Made by a program: the position numbers and the translations under genes. Shown in pieces: positions 42,388 to 51,186 of a stretch of DNA of 64,000 bases (its first letter is position 1; the number at the start of each line of letters is the position of its first letter). The stretch comes from UBA1413 sp037447215 (GTDB taxonomy: Bacteria; Bacteroidota; Bacteroidia; Bacteroidales; Prolixibacteraceae): positions 60,428 to 124,427 of the forward strand of contig JBBIHB010000005.1 of NCBI GenBank assembly GCA_037447215.1. The letters run 5' to 3'. The notes under the pieces were generated by a model. It did not search any database. It worked only from the letters and a program-made list of their open reading frames with translations, and was not told the DNA's origin.

Positions 42388-43731
42388 ATGAAACGATTTA
42401 TAGAAACTTTAAAAAATATCTATAAAATTGAAGACCTGCGTTCCCGCATTGGTACAACACTCTTGTTTGTACTGATTTACCGTTTGGGTTCGTATGTTTC
42501 TTTACCGGGTATTGATCCTTCTCAGCTTTCGCAATTGAGTGCACAGACGTCCGATGGGTTGTTAGGACTGCTGGATATGTTTTCTGGAGGATCTTTTTCC
42601 AGAGCTTCAATTTTTGCATTGGGGATTATGCCCTATATTTCTGCCTCTATTGTAATACAGTTGCTGGGAATAGCCGTCCCATATTTTCAACGTTTACAAA
42701 AAGAGGGTGAGTCGGGACGACGGAAAATTAATCAGATTACCCGCTACCTTACAGTAGCTATCCTGATTTTCCAATCTCCGGCATATCTTACCAATCTGCA
42801 CTATCAGCTTCCTGCAACGGCTTTTGCTGTTACCGGGACAATGTTCACCATCACTTCAACCATTATTCTGACTGCTGGATCTATGTTTGTAATGTGGCTT
42901 GGTGAAAGAATTACCGATAAAGGTATCGGAAACGGGATTTCCTTAATAATTATGATTGGGATCATTGCCAATTTACCTTTTGCAGTATTTGCAGAATTTG
43001 CATCCCGCCTTAACCAGCAGGGTGGAGGTATGGTAATGTTCCTTGTTGAATTTGTAATTCTGTTTCTGGTTTTTGCCGGTACAATTCTTCTTGTTCAGGG
43101 AACACGCCGTATTCCTGTTCAGTATGCCAAACGAATAGTGGGTAACAAACAGTATGGCGGTGTTCGTCAGTATATACCCTTGAAAGTAAATGCTGCCGGT
43201 GTTATGCCCATCATTTTTGCTCAGGCAATTATGTTTGTGCCCATAACCCTGGTTGGTTTTACCAGTTCCGAAAGTATTGGTAATTTTGCGGCTGCATTTA
43301 CCAATCATACGGGATTCTGGTATAACTTTACACAGTTTTTACTAGTAATTGCATTTACCTATTTTTATACTGCGATTACCGTGAATCCTGTACAGATGGC
43401 TGAAGATATGAAGAAAAACGGAGGATTTATTCCAGGTGTAAAGCCTGGGAAGAAAACGGTTGAATATCTAGATACAATTATGTCGAGGATTACACTACCC
43501 GGATCTATTTTCCTGGGTATTGTAACCATTTTACCTGCGTTTGCCATGTTGATTGGCATAAATACTCAGTTTGCCTATTTTTATGGGGGGACTTCGTTGT
43601 TGATTCTAGTAGGGGTTATCCTCGATACTTTACAGCAAATCGAAAGTCATCTGCTGATGCGTCATTACGATGGTTTGATGAAATCGGGCCGTATAAAGGG
43701 ACGTACTGGTGGTGGTCAGACTATGTATTAA
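42388..43731 (+). CDS. secY: Protein translocase subunit SecY
   Basis: SecY forms the channel of the general secretion pathway in the inner membrane. The 447-residue protein has ten hydrophobic helices, plug-region sequence MFSGGSFSRASIFALGIMPY, and the cytoplasmic loop GTRRIPVQYAKR before NKQYGGVRQYIPLKVNAAGV. It lies in the spc region between rplO and infA; adk and map, which sit here in many bacteria, are missing. Confidence 0.98.
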   Translation: MKRFIETLKNIYKIEDLRSRIGTTLLFVLIYRLGSYVSLPGIDPSQLSQLSAQTSDGLLGLLDMFSGGSFSRASIFALGIMPYISASIVIQLLGIAVPYFQRLQKEGESGRRKINQITRYLTVAILIFQSPAYLTNLHYQLPATAFAVTGTMFTITSTIILTAGSMFVMWLGERITDKGIGNGISLIIMIGIIANLPFAVFAEFASRLNQQGGGMVMFLVEFVILFLVFAGTILLVQGTRRIPVQYAKRIVGNKQYGGVRQYIPLKVNAAGVMPIIFAQAIMFVPITLVGFTSSESIGNFAAAFTNHTGFWYNFTQFLLVIAFTYFYTAITVNPVQMAEDMKKNGGFIPGVKPGKKTVEYLDTIMSRITLPGSIFLGIVTILPAFAMLIGINTQFAYFYGGTSLLILVGVILDTLQQIESHLLMRHYDGLMKSGRIKGRTGGGQTMY

Positions 43732-43753
43732 TTAATAACAGGAAAATAGGGTT

Positions 43754-43975
43754 ATGGCAAAACAGCCTTCCATAGAACAAGACGGAACAATTTTGGAAGC
43801 ATTATCCAATGCAATGTTCAGAGTTGAGTTGGAAAACGGGCATGTAATAACAGCACATATCTCTGGCAAAATGCGGATGCATTATATCAAAATTTTGCCT
43901 GGCGATAAGGTCAAACTGGAGATGTCTCCCTATGACCTGACCAAAGGCCGGATAACATTCAGGTACAAAAATTAA
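43754..43975 (+). CDS. infA: Translation initiation factor IF-1
   Basis: IF-1 blocks the A site during initiation. The 73-residue OB-fold protein has IEQDGTILEALSNAMFRVEL, HISGKMRMHYIKILPGDKV and ends TKGRITFRYKN. It lies between secY and rpmJ. Confidence 0.98.
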   Translation: MAKQPSIEQDGTILEALSNAMFRVELENGHVITAHISGKMRMHYIKILPGDKVKLEMSPYDLTKGRITFRYKN

Positions 43976-43986
43976 AGGAATTCATA

Positions 43987-44103
43987 ATGAAAACGAGGGC
44001 ATCTATAAAGAAAAGAACAGCCGAATGCAAAATAGTACGCAGAAAAGGCCGTCTATACGTGATAAATAAAAAGAACCCAAAGTTCAAACAACGTCAAGGA
44101 TAA
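43987..44103 (+). CDS. rpmJ: 50S ribosomal protein L36 (zinc-independent form)
   Basis: This 38-residue gene reads MKTRASIKKRTAECKIVRRK, then GRLYVINKKNPKFKQRQG. The C-x2-C and C-x4-H zinc ligands of ordinary L36 are missing apart from one cysteine (Cys14), so this is the C-minus form. The start is 11 bp after the infA stop, and rpsM begins 21 bp later. Confidence 0.95.
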   Translation: MKTRASIKKRTAECKIVRRKGRLYVINKKNPKFKQRQG

Positions 44104-44124
44104 ACTTTAACAAAAAGAATTACT

Positions 44125-44502
44125 ATGGCACGATTAGTAGGTGTTGATATTCCTGACAATAAAAGGGGAGAGGTTGCTTTAACATACATATTTGGTATCG
44201 GAAGGAGCAGCGCTAGTAAAATCCTTGAAAAAGCTGGAGTTGACAAAAACCTTAAAGTAAAAGACTGGAACGACGAACAGTTTGGAAACATTCGTCAGAT
44301 CATTACTGAAAACATCAAAGTTGAAGGTGAACTTCGCAGCGAAGTTCAACTCAACATCAAACGTTTGATGGATATTGGCTGCTACCGGGGTATCCGTCAC
44401 CGTATCGGATTACCTGTAAGGGGTCAATCTACCAAAAACAATGCTCGTACCCGTAAGGGCAAGAAAAAAACAGTTGCTAACAAGAAAAAAGCCACTAAAT
44501 AA
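44125..44502 (+). CDS. rpsM: 30S ribosomal protein S13
   Basis: S13 forms bridges from the 30S head to the large subunit. The 125-residue protein has ARLVGVDIPDNKRGEVALTY, IFGIGRSSASKILEKAGV and RHRIGLPVRGQSTKNNARTR, with a basic C-terminal tail. It opens the alpha region. Confidence 0.98.
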   Translation: MARLVGVDIPDNKRGEVALTYIFGIGRSSASKILEKAGVDKNLKVKDWNDEQFGNIRQIITENIKVEGELRSEVQLNIKRLMDIGCYRGIRHRIGLPVRGQSTKNNARTRKGKKKTVANKKKATK

Positions 44503-44514
44503 GGATTTTAAATT

Positions 44515-44904
44515 ATGGCAAAAAAGACTGGAACAAGTAAAAAAAGGGTTGTAGTAGTTGATGCCAATGGCATGCTCCATGTGCATTCATCGTTCAACAA
44601 CATAATTGTCACCCTTACCAATATGAATGGCGAAGTAATCAGTTGGTCTTCAGCAGGTAAGAAAGGTTTCCGTGGCTCAAAGAAAAACACACCTTATGCT
44701 GCCCAGGTTGCTGCCGAAGAGTGTGCAAAAACAGCGTTCGACCTTGGCTTGCGCAAGGTAAAGGCATTTGTGAAAGGTCCCGGCAACGGAAGGGAATCTG
44801 CTATCAGGGCAGTTGCAAATTCCGGAATCCTGATTTCTGAAATTGTAGATGTTACGCCAATGCCCCATAATGGCTGTAGGCCTCCCAAAAGAAGACGTGT
44901 TTAA
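44515..44904 (+). CDS. rpsK: 30S ribosomal protein S11
   Basis: S11 lies on the platform near the mRNA exit. The 129-residue protein has HVHSSFNNIIVTLTNMNGEV, KAFVKGPGNGRESAIRAV and the ending TPMPHNGCRPPKRRRV, which is almost invariant. Confidence 0.98.
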   Translation: MAKKTGTSKKRVVVVDANGMLHVHSSFNNIIVTLTNMNGEVISWSSAGKKGFRGSKKNTPYAAQVAAEECAKTAFDLGLRKVKAFVKGPGNGRESAIRAVANSGILISEIVDVTPMPHNGCRPPKRRRV

Positions 44905-44922
44905 TATTAAATTGATCAGGTA

Positions 44923-45531
44923 ATGGCTAGATATAGAGGACCAAAATCCAAAATTGCACGAAAATTCGGTGAACCCATTTTTGGGCCCGACAAAGTTTTC
45001 GATCACAAAAATTACCCTCCCGGAATGCATGGATTAAATTCCAAGAGGAGGAAAAAATCAGAATATGGTTTGCAGCTGAAAGAAAAGCAAAAAGCCAAAT
45101 ACACTTATGGTGTTCTGGAACGCCAGTTTCGTGGCCTATTCAAAAAAGCTGCTTCCAGTCAAGGGAAAACAGGTGAAGTACTGCTTCAGTTGCTCGAATC
45201 GAGGCTTGATAATGTGGTTTTCCGCATGGGTATTGCCAAATCGAGGGCAGGGGCACGCCAATTGGTTACACACAGGCATGTGCTTGTAAATGGCGAAGTA
45301 GTGAACATACCTTCGTATATCCTGAAACCTGGTGATATGGTTGGAGTTCGTGAGAAATCAAAATCTCTCGAAATCATCACCGAATCTTTACACTCTCGCA
45401 GACATAATCGCTACGGGTGGATCGAATGGGAAGATGCCCAAATGGTAGGCAAATTCCTGAACCGTCCTGAACGCGAGGAAATTCCTGAAAACATTAAAGA
45501 ACAACTTATCGTTGAGTTGTACTCGAAATAA
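44923..45531 (+). CDS. rpsD: 30S ribosomal protein S4
   Basis: S4 starts 16S assembly. The 202-residue protein has the S4 RNA-binding domain (SRLDNVVFRMGIAKSRAGAR, about 95-160) and ends IPENIKEQLIVELYSK. The N-terminal region lacks the cysteine zinc motif found in some S4 proteins. Confidence 0.98.
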   Translation: MARYRGPKSKIARKFGEPIFGPDKVFDHKNYPPGMHGLNSKRRKKSEYGLQLKEKQKAKYTYGVLERQFRGLFKKAASSQGKTGEVLLQLLESRLDNVVFRMGIAKSRAGARQLVTHRHVLVNGEVVNIPSYILKPGDMVGVREKSKSLEIITESLHSRRHNRYGWIEWEDAQMVGKFLNRPEREEIPENIKEQLIVELYSK

Positions 45532-45553
45532 TAATTTATTACAAAAGGTTATT

Positions 45554-46546
45554 ATGGCAATATTAGCGTTCCAAAAACCTGACAAGGTTGTAATGATTGA
45601 ATCCGGTGAGAAGTTCGGTAAGTTCGAATTCAGACCACTGGAACCTGGCTATGGTATTACCATCGGTAACGCCCTGAGAAGAATCCTTTTGTCTTCGCTC
45701 GAAGGTTTCGCTATCTCAACCGTGAAAATTGATGGTGTTGACCATGAATTTTCGACCATAAAGGGAGTTATCGAAGATGTTACCGACATTATCCTGAACC
45801 TTAAACAAGTGCGTTTTAAGCGCGAAGTTGAGGATGTTGAAACTGAAAAAGTTTCCATTACAATTTCAGGTCAGGAAGAGTTTACGGCAGGCGACATTAA
45901 TAAATTTATGACTGGTTTCAGGGTACTGAACCCAAATCTGGTGATTTGCAAAATGGAGCCTAATGTTAAACTGGTGATGGAAATTACTATCGTGAAAGGC
46001 CGCGGATATGTTCCATCTGCCGAGAATCGTCCGGCTGATGCCGAGTTTGGAATTATTCCCATCGACTCGATCTTCACCCCGATTGAAAAAGTAAAATACA
46101 CCGTCGAAAATTTCAGGGTTGAGCAGAAAACCGACTACGAAAAACTTCTTATTGAAATTCATTCCGATGGCTCCATCCAACCAAAGGACGCACTGAAAGA
46201 AGCTGCGAAAATCCTGATTTATCACTTCCTCCTTTTCTCTGATGAGAAGATTACTATCGATGCTGAAGAGAAATTCACAAACGAGGAGTTTGACGAAGAA
46301 GTATTGCATATGCGTCAGCTTCTGAAAGCCAAACTGGTTGATCTCGATCTTTCGGTTCGTGCATTGAACTGCCTTAAAGCAGCCGATGTTGAAACATTGG
46401 GAGAACTGGTTCAGTATAACCGTAACGACCTTTTGAAGTTCAGGAATTTTGGTAAAAAATCATTAACCGAGTTGGATGACCTCCTGTTGGGAATGGGACT
46501 GAATTTCGGGATGGATATTACTAAATATAAATTAGACAAGGATTAG
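45554..46546 (+). CDS. rpoA: RNA polymerase alpha subunit
   Basis: Alpha starts assembly of RNA polymerase and contacts regulators. The 330-residue protein has an N-terminal dimerisation domain (PLEPGYGITIGNALRRILLS, about 25-44) and a C-terminal domain with VRALNCLKAADVETLGELVQ and FGKKSLTELDDLLLGMGL. The ATG at 45554 is used; a longer frame from 45512 overlaps rpsD. The C-terminal domain is the one an FNR-type activator would contact. Confidence 0.98.
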   Translation: MAILAFQKPDKVVMIESGEKFGKFEFRPLEPGYGITIGNALRRILLSSLEGFAISTVKIDGVDHEFSTIKGVIEDVTDIILNLKQVRFKREVEDVETEKVSITISGQEEFTAGDINKFMTGFRVLNPNLVICKMEPNVKLVMEITIVKGRGYVPSAENRPADAEFGIIPIDSIFTPIEKVKYTVENFRVEQKTDYEKLLIEIHSDGSIQPKDALKEAAKILIYHFLLFSDEKITIDAEEKFTNEEFDEEVLHMRQLLKAKLVDLDLSVRALNCLKAADVETLGELVQYNRNDLLKFRNFGKKSLTELDDLLLGMGLNFGMDITKYKLDKD

Positions 46547-46550
46547 TTAA

Positions 46551-47183
46551 ATGAGACACAATAAGAAATTTAACCATTTAGGTAGAAAGAGTGCACACCG
46601 GAAAGCAATGCTTTCCAATATGGCCAGTTCATTGATTATCCATAAAAGGATAACCACCACATTGGCAAAAGCAAAAGCACTTCGTATTTTTGTTGAACCG
46701 CTGATTACCAAATCGAAAGATGATACAACACATGCCAGGCGCATGGTGTTCAGCTACCTTCAGAATAAAGATGCTGTTTCGGAATTATTCCGCGAGGTTT
46801 CAGCTAAAATTGCTGACCGTCCGGGTGGTTATACCCGCATACTTCGGACAGGTGCCCGGTTAGGTGATAACTCTGAAATGTGTATCATGGAATTGGTTGA
46901 TTACAACGAAGCCATGCTTGCATCTAATGACGACAGCAAAAAAGGTAAAAAGAAACGTTCGAGAAGAGGTGGTAAAAAATCGGAAGAACCTGCTGCTCAG
47001 GCATCCAAATCTGTAAAAGCCGCCTTGGCTCCTAAGGCTGAAGTTAAAGAAAAAGCACCAGATGTTAAAACTACTGAAGTTCCTGCTGCTGTAGTTGAAA
47101 TTCCGGAAGTGGAAAGCAGGGCAGCCGATGCATCTGAAATGGATGAAGTTCAGCCTGATGCTGATGTAAAGAAAGAAGAATAA
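46551..47183 (+). CDS. rplQ: 50S ribosomal protein L17 with long low-complexity C-terminal extension
   Basis: The first 120 residues or so are ordinary L17 (NHLGRKSAHRKAMLSNMASS, ITTTLAKAKALRIFVEPLIT, GDNSEMCIMELVDYN). The remaining 90 residues are low complexity: first basic (KKGKKKRSRRGGKKS), then Ala/Pro/Val/Glu-rich and acidic at the end. L17 in E. coli has 127 residues, and other Bacteroidota have moderate extensions, so 210 is long. It is the last gene of the cluster, 28 bp before a strong terminator. Confidence 0.96.
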   Translation: MRHNKKFNHLGRKSAHRKAMLSNMASSLIIHKRITTTLAKAKALRIFVEPLITKSKDDTTHARRMVFSYLQNKDAVSELFREVSAKIADRPGGYTRILRTGARLGDNSEMCIMELVDYNEAMLASNDDSKKGKKKRSRRGGKKSEEPAAQASKSVKAALAPKAEVKEKAPDVKTTEVPAAVVEIPEVESRAADASEMDEVQPDADVKKEE

Positions 47184-47211
47184 GCTAAAATGCTTATATA
47201 GAAGTATATTG

Positions 47212-47235
47212 AGGCCGGAGTTTCCGGCCTTTTCT
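47212..47235 (+). terminator. Terminator of the ribosomal protein cluster
   Basis: AGGCCGGA (47212-47219) and TCCGGCCT (47223-47230) form a perfect 8-bp GC-rich stem with a 3-base loop followed by TTTCT. It directly follows rplQ and precedes a convergent gene. Confidence 0.9.
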
Positions 47236-47237
47236 AT

Positions 47238-47693
47238 TTATATAAGTGAAACAATTTTCTCAAGCCAATAAGCATCAACCTCATCAAATGATGCTTTCTC
47301 CTTACTGTCAACATCCAATACGCCAATAACTTCACCGGATGCTTTTCTGAAAGGAACCACAATTTCGGAATTCGACCTTGAATCGCAGGCAATATGGCCA
47401 GGGAATTGATGAACATCTTCAACTATAATGGTTTCGTTCCTGCTAATTCCAGCCCAGCATACTCCTTTGTTTTTTTCAAGAACCTGGCATGCAACAGGGC
47501 CCTGATAACTCCGAACTATCAATTCTCCATCAGTTAGCATATAAAACCCTGTCCAGAAAAAATAGTCCATTTTATGATGCAATACTGCTATTATAGTAGC
47601 CATCCGTGCATGTAATTCATCGCTCTTCGCAAGAAGAATTTCCAACTGGGAGTATATGCGTTCGTATCGGCCTTGCTTTTTCTTTTTATCCAT
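47238..47693 (-). CDS. Free methionine-(R)-sulfoxide reductase (GAF domain)
   Basis: The 151-residue GAF-fold enzyme should reduce free methionine-R-sulfoxide back to methionine. It carries the three cysteines of the fRMsr family (YebR type): GPVACQVL, KGVCWAG and PGHIACDSRSNSEIVVP. The start at 47693 (MDKKKKQGRYER) fits the family; a longer frame adds 14 residues that overlap the predicted promoter. It is divergent from hisS and convergent with rplQ. Confidence 0.9.
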   Translation of the reverse strand: MDKKKKQGRYERIYSQLEILLAKSDELHARMATIIAVLHHKMDYFFWTGFYMLTDGELIVRSYQGPVACQVLEKNKGVCWAGISRNETIIVEDVHQFPGHIACDSRSNSEIVVPFRKASGEVIGVLDVDSKEKASFDEVDAYWLEKIVSLI

Positions 47694-47716
47694 ACGTATT
47701 AAGAAAGTTTTCGCCT

Positions 47717-47724
47717 CAAAGATA
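47717..47724 (-). promoter_or_regulatory. Predicted -7 element for the methionine sulfoxide reductase gene
   Basis: CAAAGATA on the plus strand is TATCTTTG on the minus strand, an exact TAnnTTTG match 24 bp upstream of the ATG at 47693. Confidence 0.5.
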
Positions 47725-47750
47725 TTGCATTTCATTCAGTTGGAAAATTG

Positions 47751-47758
47751 TATTTTTG
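47751..47758 (+). promoter_or_regulatory. Predicted -7 element for hisS
   Basis: TATTTTTG matches TAnnTTTG 33 bp before the hisS ATG. It is 26 bp from the divergent element on the other strand, so the two promoters are back to back. Confidence 0.5.
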
Positions 47759-47791
47759 CCTTTCTTAAAAACAGTTTTAAACTTAGTTTAA

Positions 47792-49162
47792 ATGGCACAG
47801 AAACCAACAATACCCAAGGGGACCCGCGATTTTTCACCGGTTGAAATGTCAAGGCGCAATTATATTTTCGATACCATTAAAAGTATATTCAGGCTATATG
47901 GCTTTCAGCCCATTGAAACCCCTGCTATGGAGAACCTTTCAACACTTTTGGGTAAATATGGCGACGAAGGTGATAAATTGCTTTTCAGGATATTGAATTC
48001 AGGTAACTTTTTATCTGATGTGCCACAAGGAATGTTATCCGACGCCGATTCAACCGCACTCACAACAGTTATTTCTGAAAAAGGGCTCCGTTATGATCTT
48101 ACTGTGCCATTTGCCCGGTTTGTGGTTCAGCACCGAAATGATATTGTATTCCCGTTTAAACGTTATCAGATTCAACCGGTATGGAGGGCCGACCGTCCGC
48201 AGAAAGGACGTTATCGAGAATTTTACCAGTGCGACGTGGATGTAATTGGCAGCAATAGCCTTCTGAACGAAGCAGAGTTGGTACAAATAATCGATGACAT
48301 ATTTACACGGTTGAATATCAGGACGGTTGTAAAAATTAATAACCGTAAAGTTCTCGCAGGGATTGCCGAGATTATAGGAGAATCTGACCGGATTACCGAT
48401 ATTACTGTTGCCATTGATAAAATGGAAAAAATTGGCCTCGAAAAAGTCTCACACGAATTGTTTGAAAAAGGTATCCCCGTACCTGCCATCGATAAACTGA
48501 AACCAATTCTTTTACTCGAAGGGGATAAAGCCGGGAAAATTGAAACTCTGAGTAATATTCTGGCCGATTCGGAAACTGGTATGAAAGGGTTAAATGAATT
48601 GAAGACTTTATTTGGGTATATATCAAAATTTGATTTAAATACTGATGTAGAGCTTGATTTAACTCTCGCCCGTGGACTGAATTACTATACCGGAGCTATT
48701 TTTGAAGTGAAGGCACTTGATGAAAACATCGGAAGTATTTGTGGTGGTGGAAGATACGACGATCTTGCAGGTATTTTCGGAATGCCTGAGGTTTCGGGTG
48801 TAGGTGTTTCTTTTGGTGCTGAACGCATTTACGATGTTTTGTTAAACCTCGACTTATTTCCAAAAGATAATCCTGAAGGGCCGAAAGTATTGTTCGTAAA
48901 TTTTGGATTCAGGGAAGAGGCCTACATTTTACCGGTTCTGAAACTACTCCGTAAAAAAGGTATTAATGCTGAAATCTATCCTGAAGCTGACAAGATGAAA
49001 AAACAGATGAATTATGCCAACCGTAAGGAAATTCCGTATGTTATTCTGGCGGGTGAGTCTGAAATGGTTCAAAATATATTTACTTTGAAAAACATGATAG
49101 CGGGCGATCAAAAAACGGTAAATTCTGCGGAACTGATAAATATCCTTTCTGAATTATGCTGA
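47792..49162 (+). CDS. hisS: Histidine-tRNA ligase
   Basis: HisS charges tRNA-His. The 456-residue class II synthetase has motif 1 region KGTRDFSPVEMSRRNYIFD, motif 2 (RYQIQPVWRADRPQKGRYRE, about 130-149), the histidine-specific LARGLNYYTGAIFEVKA and motif 3 GVGVSFGAERIYDVL. A C-terminal anticodon-binding domain follows (from about 360). hutH begins 39 bp downstream on the same strand. Confidence 0.97.
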   Translation: MAQKPTIPKGTRDFSPVEMSRRNYIFDTIKSIFRLYGFQPIETPAMENLSTLLGKYGDEGDKLLFRILNSGNFLSDVPQGMLSDADSTALTTVISEKGLRYDLTVPFARFVVQHRNDIVFPFKRYQIQPVWRADRPQKGRYREFYQCDVDVIGSNSLLNEAELVQIIDDIFTRLNIRTVVKINNRKVLAGIAEIIGESDRITDITVAIDKMEKIGLEKVSHELFEKGIPVPAIDKLKPILLLEGDKAGKIETLSNILADSETGMKGLNELKTLFGYISKFDLNTDVELDLTLARGLNYYTGAIFEVKALDENIGSICGGGRYDDLAGIFGMPEVSGVGVSFGAERIYDVLLNLDLFPKDNPEGPKVLFVNFGFREEAYILPVLKLLRKKGINAEIYPEADKMKKQMNYANRKEIPYVILAGESEMVQNIFTLKNMIAGDQKTVNSAELINILSELC

Positions 49163-49201
49163 TAGCATCACATTTGCGCAGGTATTCAACAAATCGGCCA
49201 T

Positions 49202-50701
49202 ATGAAAAAGAATGAGCATGTAATCACCCCCGATAATATCTCATTTGAAGATATTGAAGAAATTCTAGAAATGGACCTGCTTGTCAGATTGTCAGATGAT
49301 TCGGTGAAGCTGATTGAGAAGAGCAAGCAGTACCTTGACCGGAAAATAAGTGAAACCGAAGGTCCGATGTATGGGATCACCACAGGTTTCGGTGCATTGT
49401 GCAATATTGTAATATCAAAGGATGATTTAAGCAAACTCCAGGAAAATCTGGTGCTTTCTCATGCCTGCAATATTGGTGCTGAAGTTCCCCGCGATGTGGT
49501 TAGATTAATGCTTTTTCTGAAAGCCCATGCCCTTGCAAAAGGAAATTCGGCAGTGCAACTTAAAACTGTTCAGCGGATTATCGATTTTTTTAACTATCAT
49601 ATAACGCCGGTTGTATGTGAACAGGGATCATTGGGTGCAAGCGGAGACCTTGCACCACTTGCCATGTTATTCCTGCCATTACTCGGATATGGTGAGGTTT
49701 GGTATGAAGGGGAAAAATATCATTCGTCTGAAATATTGCAGAAGTTTGGATGGCAACCAATCCGGCTTGAAGCGAAGGAAGGGCTTGCCCTGCTCAATGG
49801 TACACAATTTATGAGCGCTTATGCAGTTTATACTTTGTTGAAATCGTTCCGGATTATCAATCAAGCCGATATTATCGGAGCTTTATCGCTCGATGTTTTT
49901 GATTGTTTGATTGAACCTTTTCTTGAAAATATACAGCTTATCAGGCCTCATCCGGGTCAGGCACAGACCGCTGCAAATTTCAGATACTTGCTCTCAGGCA
50001 GCCAATTGATGGCAAAACCCAAGAAACACATACAGGATCCTTATTCCTTCCGCTGTATTCCACAGGTTCACGGTGCAGTGAAAGATGCAGTTAATTATGT
50101 ATCGAACATAGTTAAGGTTGAAATCAATTCAGTAACTGATAATCCTACTGTATTTCCCGATGAAGATAAAATCGTATCGGGAGGTAATTTTCATGGAGAA
50201 CCTATAGCCCTGTCACTCGATTTTCTGGCAATTGCCCTTTCTGAGCTTGGCAGCATTTCCGAAAGGCGCACTTACCGGTTAATTTCAGGCGAACGCGAAC
50301 TTCCCGAATTTCTCATAGCCAATCCCGGGTTGAATTCCGGCTTCATGATCCCTCAATATGCAGCTGCCTCGGTGGTTAGTCAGAATAAACAACTCTGCAC
50401 ACCGGCATCAGTCGATTCGATACCCTCGTCGAATGAGCAGGAAGACCATGTTAGCATGGGGGCCAATGCAGCCACAAAAGCTTTGAAAGTTGCAGAGAAT
50501 GTTCAGAAAATTCTCGCAATAGAGTTATATAATGCCGCTCAGGCGCTCGGGTTCCGCAGGCCAATGCAAACCTCGCCATACCTCGAAGATTTTGTGGCAC
50601 AGTACCGCACGAGGGTTGAGTTTGTACAAGAGGATACTTTGATGTACGAGGGGATAAACAATACCATCGGATTTTTGGAAAAAGGCAGATTCGTCGTATA
50701 A
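49202..50701 (+). CDS. hutH: Histidine ammonia-lyase
   Basis: HutH removes ammonia from histidine to give urocanate. The 499-residue enzyme has the MIO-forming Ala-Ser-Gly in GSLGASGDLAPLA, the Tyr loop YGITTGFGALCN, and SHACNIG with the His that marks HAL rather than tyrosine or phenylalanine lyases. NEQEDHVSMGANAATK near the C-terminus is also typical. The other hut genes are not in the window; the gene stands right behind hisS. Confidence 0.94.
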   Translation: MKKNEHVITPDNISFEDIEEILEMDLLVRLSDDSVKLIEKSKQYLDRKISETEGPMYGITTGFGALCNIVISKDDLSKLQENLVLSHACNIGAEVPRDVVRLMLFLKAHALAKGNSAVQLKTVQRIIDFFNYHITPVVCEQGSLGASGDLAPLAMLFLPLLGYGEVWYEGEKYHSSEILQKFGWQPIRLEAKEGLALLNGTQFMSAYAVYTLLKSFRIINQADIIGALSLDVFDCLIEPFLENIQLIRPHPGQAQTAANFRYLLSGSQLMAKPKKHIQDPYSFRCIPQVHGAVKDAVNYVSNIVKVEINSVTDNPTVFPDEDKIVSGGNFHGEPIALSLDFLAIALSELGSISERRTYRLISGERELPEFLIANPGLNSGFMIPQYAAASVVSQNKQLCTPASVDSIPSSNEQEDHVSMGANAATKALKVAENVQKILAIELYNAAQALGFRRPMQTSPYLEDFVAQYRTRVEFVQEDTLMYEGINNTIGFLEKGRFVV

Positions 50702-50731
50702 ATAACCACTTGTGCGGCTTTTTTGTGAATA

Positions 50732-51181
50732 TTAATCCTGTCTTCTTTTCCTGAATTGTTCAAACATGTGCGCCCTGAACTGACTTTCAGCTCGGTATAG
50801 TTGCAAAACCTTTTGAGGGGGCAATATTTTCAGGAATTTCTCATTGTAACTTTCCGAAAGTTGAGCCTCTTTTGTAAATGTTGCTGCAATGCTCCGGGTT
50901 GTACGTATTATTTCCTGATCGGTCATTTTTACATTTTCGTTCCATGTTTTCTGTTCCAGTTCACGTCTCTTCTTCTGGATTTCCATCCTTTCATTTTCGA
51001 ACAGGTTATACACCGGCCAGAATTCCTGCGCTTCTTTGGGGGTCAGGTTCAGTTTTTCAGTTATAAAAGCAATTTTCTGACTTTTAAACTGCTCAAAATT
51101 TATCTGTTGATTGCCCCTCTGTGCAAGTGTAGTTGCTGTAAAAACTATCGGCAAGAATATCATTAATAAGAACCTTTTCAT
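50732..51181 (-). CDS. Spy/CpxP-like periplasmic protein
   Basis: The 149-residue exported protein has a signal peptide (FLLMIFLPIVFTATTLAQ) and a helical, charged body with LNLTPKEAQEFWPVYN, similar to the LTxxQ-type repeats of Spy and CpxP. Such proteins are periplasmic chaperones or stress sensors. It is third in an operon with an ECF sigma factor and a membrane protein (5 bp after the latter), so it is probably part of an envelope stress circuit. Confidence 0.8.
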   Translation of the reverse strand: MKRFLLMIFLPIVFTATTLAQRGNQQINFEQFKSQKIAFITEKLNLTPKEAQEFWPVYNLFENERMEIQKKRRELEQKTWNENVKMTDQEIIRTTRSIAATFTKEAQLSESYNEKFLKILPPQKVLQLYRAESQFRAHMFEQFRKRRQD

Positions 51182-51186
51182 CTCTT

